Shown here one piece after another: positions 14,104 to 14,585 of a stretch of 14,585 bases of DNA. The notes under the pieces are model-generated. The model was not told the DNA's origin and searched no databases. It was given only the letters and a program-made list of their open reading frames with translations. The position numbers and the translations under genes were made by a program. Position 1 is the stretch's first letter; each line of letters begins with the position of its first letter. This DNA comes from Verrucomicrobiia bacterium (GTDB lineage Bacteria; Verrucomicrobiota; Verrucomicrobiae; Limisphaerales; JAKPVM01), in the NCBI GenBank assembly GCA_026417275.1, contig JAOADO010000035.1, positions 1-14,585 on the forward strand, written 5' to 3'.

Positions 14104-14585
14104 ATGCTCGATTTGCAGATTTCACACATGGGCAATGTAAGAATCAAATTAACCATTGCTTACGATGGAACAAATTATGCCGGCTGGCAGGTGCAAAAGA
14201 TTGGTGTTGGCGTCCAAGAAAAAATCAATGAGGCTCTAAAGAAAATTTTCCCCGAAGCCACATCTGTGGAAGGTTCCAGCCGAACAGATGCCGGCGTCCA
14301 CGCGCTCAGCATGATTGCGCATTTCGATGTACCAGAGAAAAAATTCAAAATGCCACTGCGAAAAGTGCCGCTTGCCCTCAACGCTTACCTGCCGGACGAT
14401 ATCCGCGTGATGCAGGCAAAAAAATGCCCTCCAGATTTCCACGCCCGCTTCAGCGCCACAGGAAAACAATACAGATACTTCATCTGGAACTATCCTGCAC
14501 ACAATCCACTGCTCAAAAATTATTCATGGCATGTCCCCAAAAAGTTGAATCTCAACAGAATGAGAGCTGTCTCTTATACACATCT
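14104..14585 (+). CDS. truA: tRNA pseudouridine(38-40) synthase TruA, N-terminal part (3' end outside window)
   Basis: An open frame of 160 codons plus two bases runs to the window end. It shows the TruA N-terminus (IKLTIAYDGTNYAGWQVQ), the catalytic SSRTDAGVHA with the nucleophilic Asp, LNAYLPDDIRV and FHARFSATGKQYRYFI. TruA isomerises uridines 38-40 in the anticodon stem of many tRNAs. Two in-frame starts are possible: ATG 14104, one base after the ruvX stop, or ATG 14128, which gives the family-like MGNVRIKLTIAYDG start. I favour 14128 on homology, but 14104 fits translational coupling; neither has a Shine-Dalgarno. Counting from 14128 the catalytic residue is Asp54. Roughly 90-110 C-terminal residues are missing because of the window edge, not damage. 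Confidence 0.95.
   Translation, partial: MLDLQISHMGNVRIKLTIAYDGTNYAGWQVQKIGVGVQEKINEALKKIFPEATSVEGSSRTDAGVHALSMIAHFDVPEKKFKMPLRKVPLALNAYLPDDIRVMQAKKCPPDFHARFSATGKQYRYFIWNYPAHNPLLKNYSWHVPKKLNLNRMRAVSYTH

Noticed and set aside
1..14585. tRNA genes, CRISPR repeats, transposon ends and attachment sites
   Set aside because: I looked for T-loop-like GTTCGA contexts, regularly spaced repeats and terminal inverted repeats next to transposase-like frames and found none that hold up.

Overview
This window looks like a chromosomal segment of an AT-leaning, Gram-negative-type heterotrophic bacterium. The gene styles point towards the PVC group (Lentisphaerota, Kiritimatiellota or Verrucomicrobiota-like): a PQQ-type beta-propeller protein, a secreted LamG/DUF1080-like protein, a divergent uroporphyrinogen-decarboxylase-fold protein, a large YfhO-type membrane protein, and almost no Shine-Dalgarno sequences. 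This taxonomic guess is an inference from family memory; no marker gene such as rRNA is present. I see no tRNA, rRNA, CRISPR array, insertion sequence, integrase, phage gene or origin.

Layout. Positions 1-333 (+) hold the C-terminal end of a PQQ-like beta-propeller protein, which runs tail-to-tail into, and overlaps, a 760-residue membrane hybrid histidine kinase (257-2539, -). Upstream of the kinase on the minus strand lie a DUF4080-type radical SAM protein (2635-4194), a UroD/MtaA-fold protein (4320-5492) and an ArsR-type repressor (5592-5945). A clear intrinsic terminator (about 5540-5570) separates the repressor from the UroD-like gene. A 530-base, mostly very AT-rich spacer (5946-6475) follows. 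It contains a perfect 18-base palindrome and a GC-richer island with a doubtful short reading frame and nested inverted repeats. A PfkB sugar kinase of the 2-keto-3-deoxygluconate kinase type (6476-7561, +) ends in a strong hairpin terminator that can also serve the opposite strand.

The minus strand resumes with a secreted LamG-like protein that has a Cache-like C-terminal part (7700-8752), a one-polypeptide fusion of a NUDIX hydrolase and the tRNA adenosine deaminase TadA (8848-9894), and a YfhO-family membrane protein (9915-12155). A 250-base divergent spacer leads to a compact plus-strand operon: hemL (glutamate-1-semialdehyde aminotransferase), ruvX/yqgF and truA, the last cut by the window end.

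How they work together. The hemL-ruvX-truA cluster is housekeeping: tetrapyrrole precursor supply, rRNA processing and tRNA pseudouridylation. TadA adds another tRNA modification. The kinase, ArsR repressor, sugar kinase and secreted LamG protein fit a polysaccharide- or sugar-degrading lifestyle, but nothing in the sequence ties them into one pathway. I do not see a clear new multi-gene system. The most distinctive items are the NUDIX-TadA fusion, the LamG plus Cache-like fusion, the antisense overlap that encodes the whole tail of the kinase, the Cys-to-His change in the UroD-like metal site, and the near absence of Shine-Dalgarno sequences.
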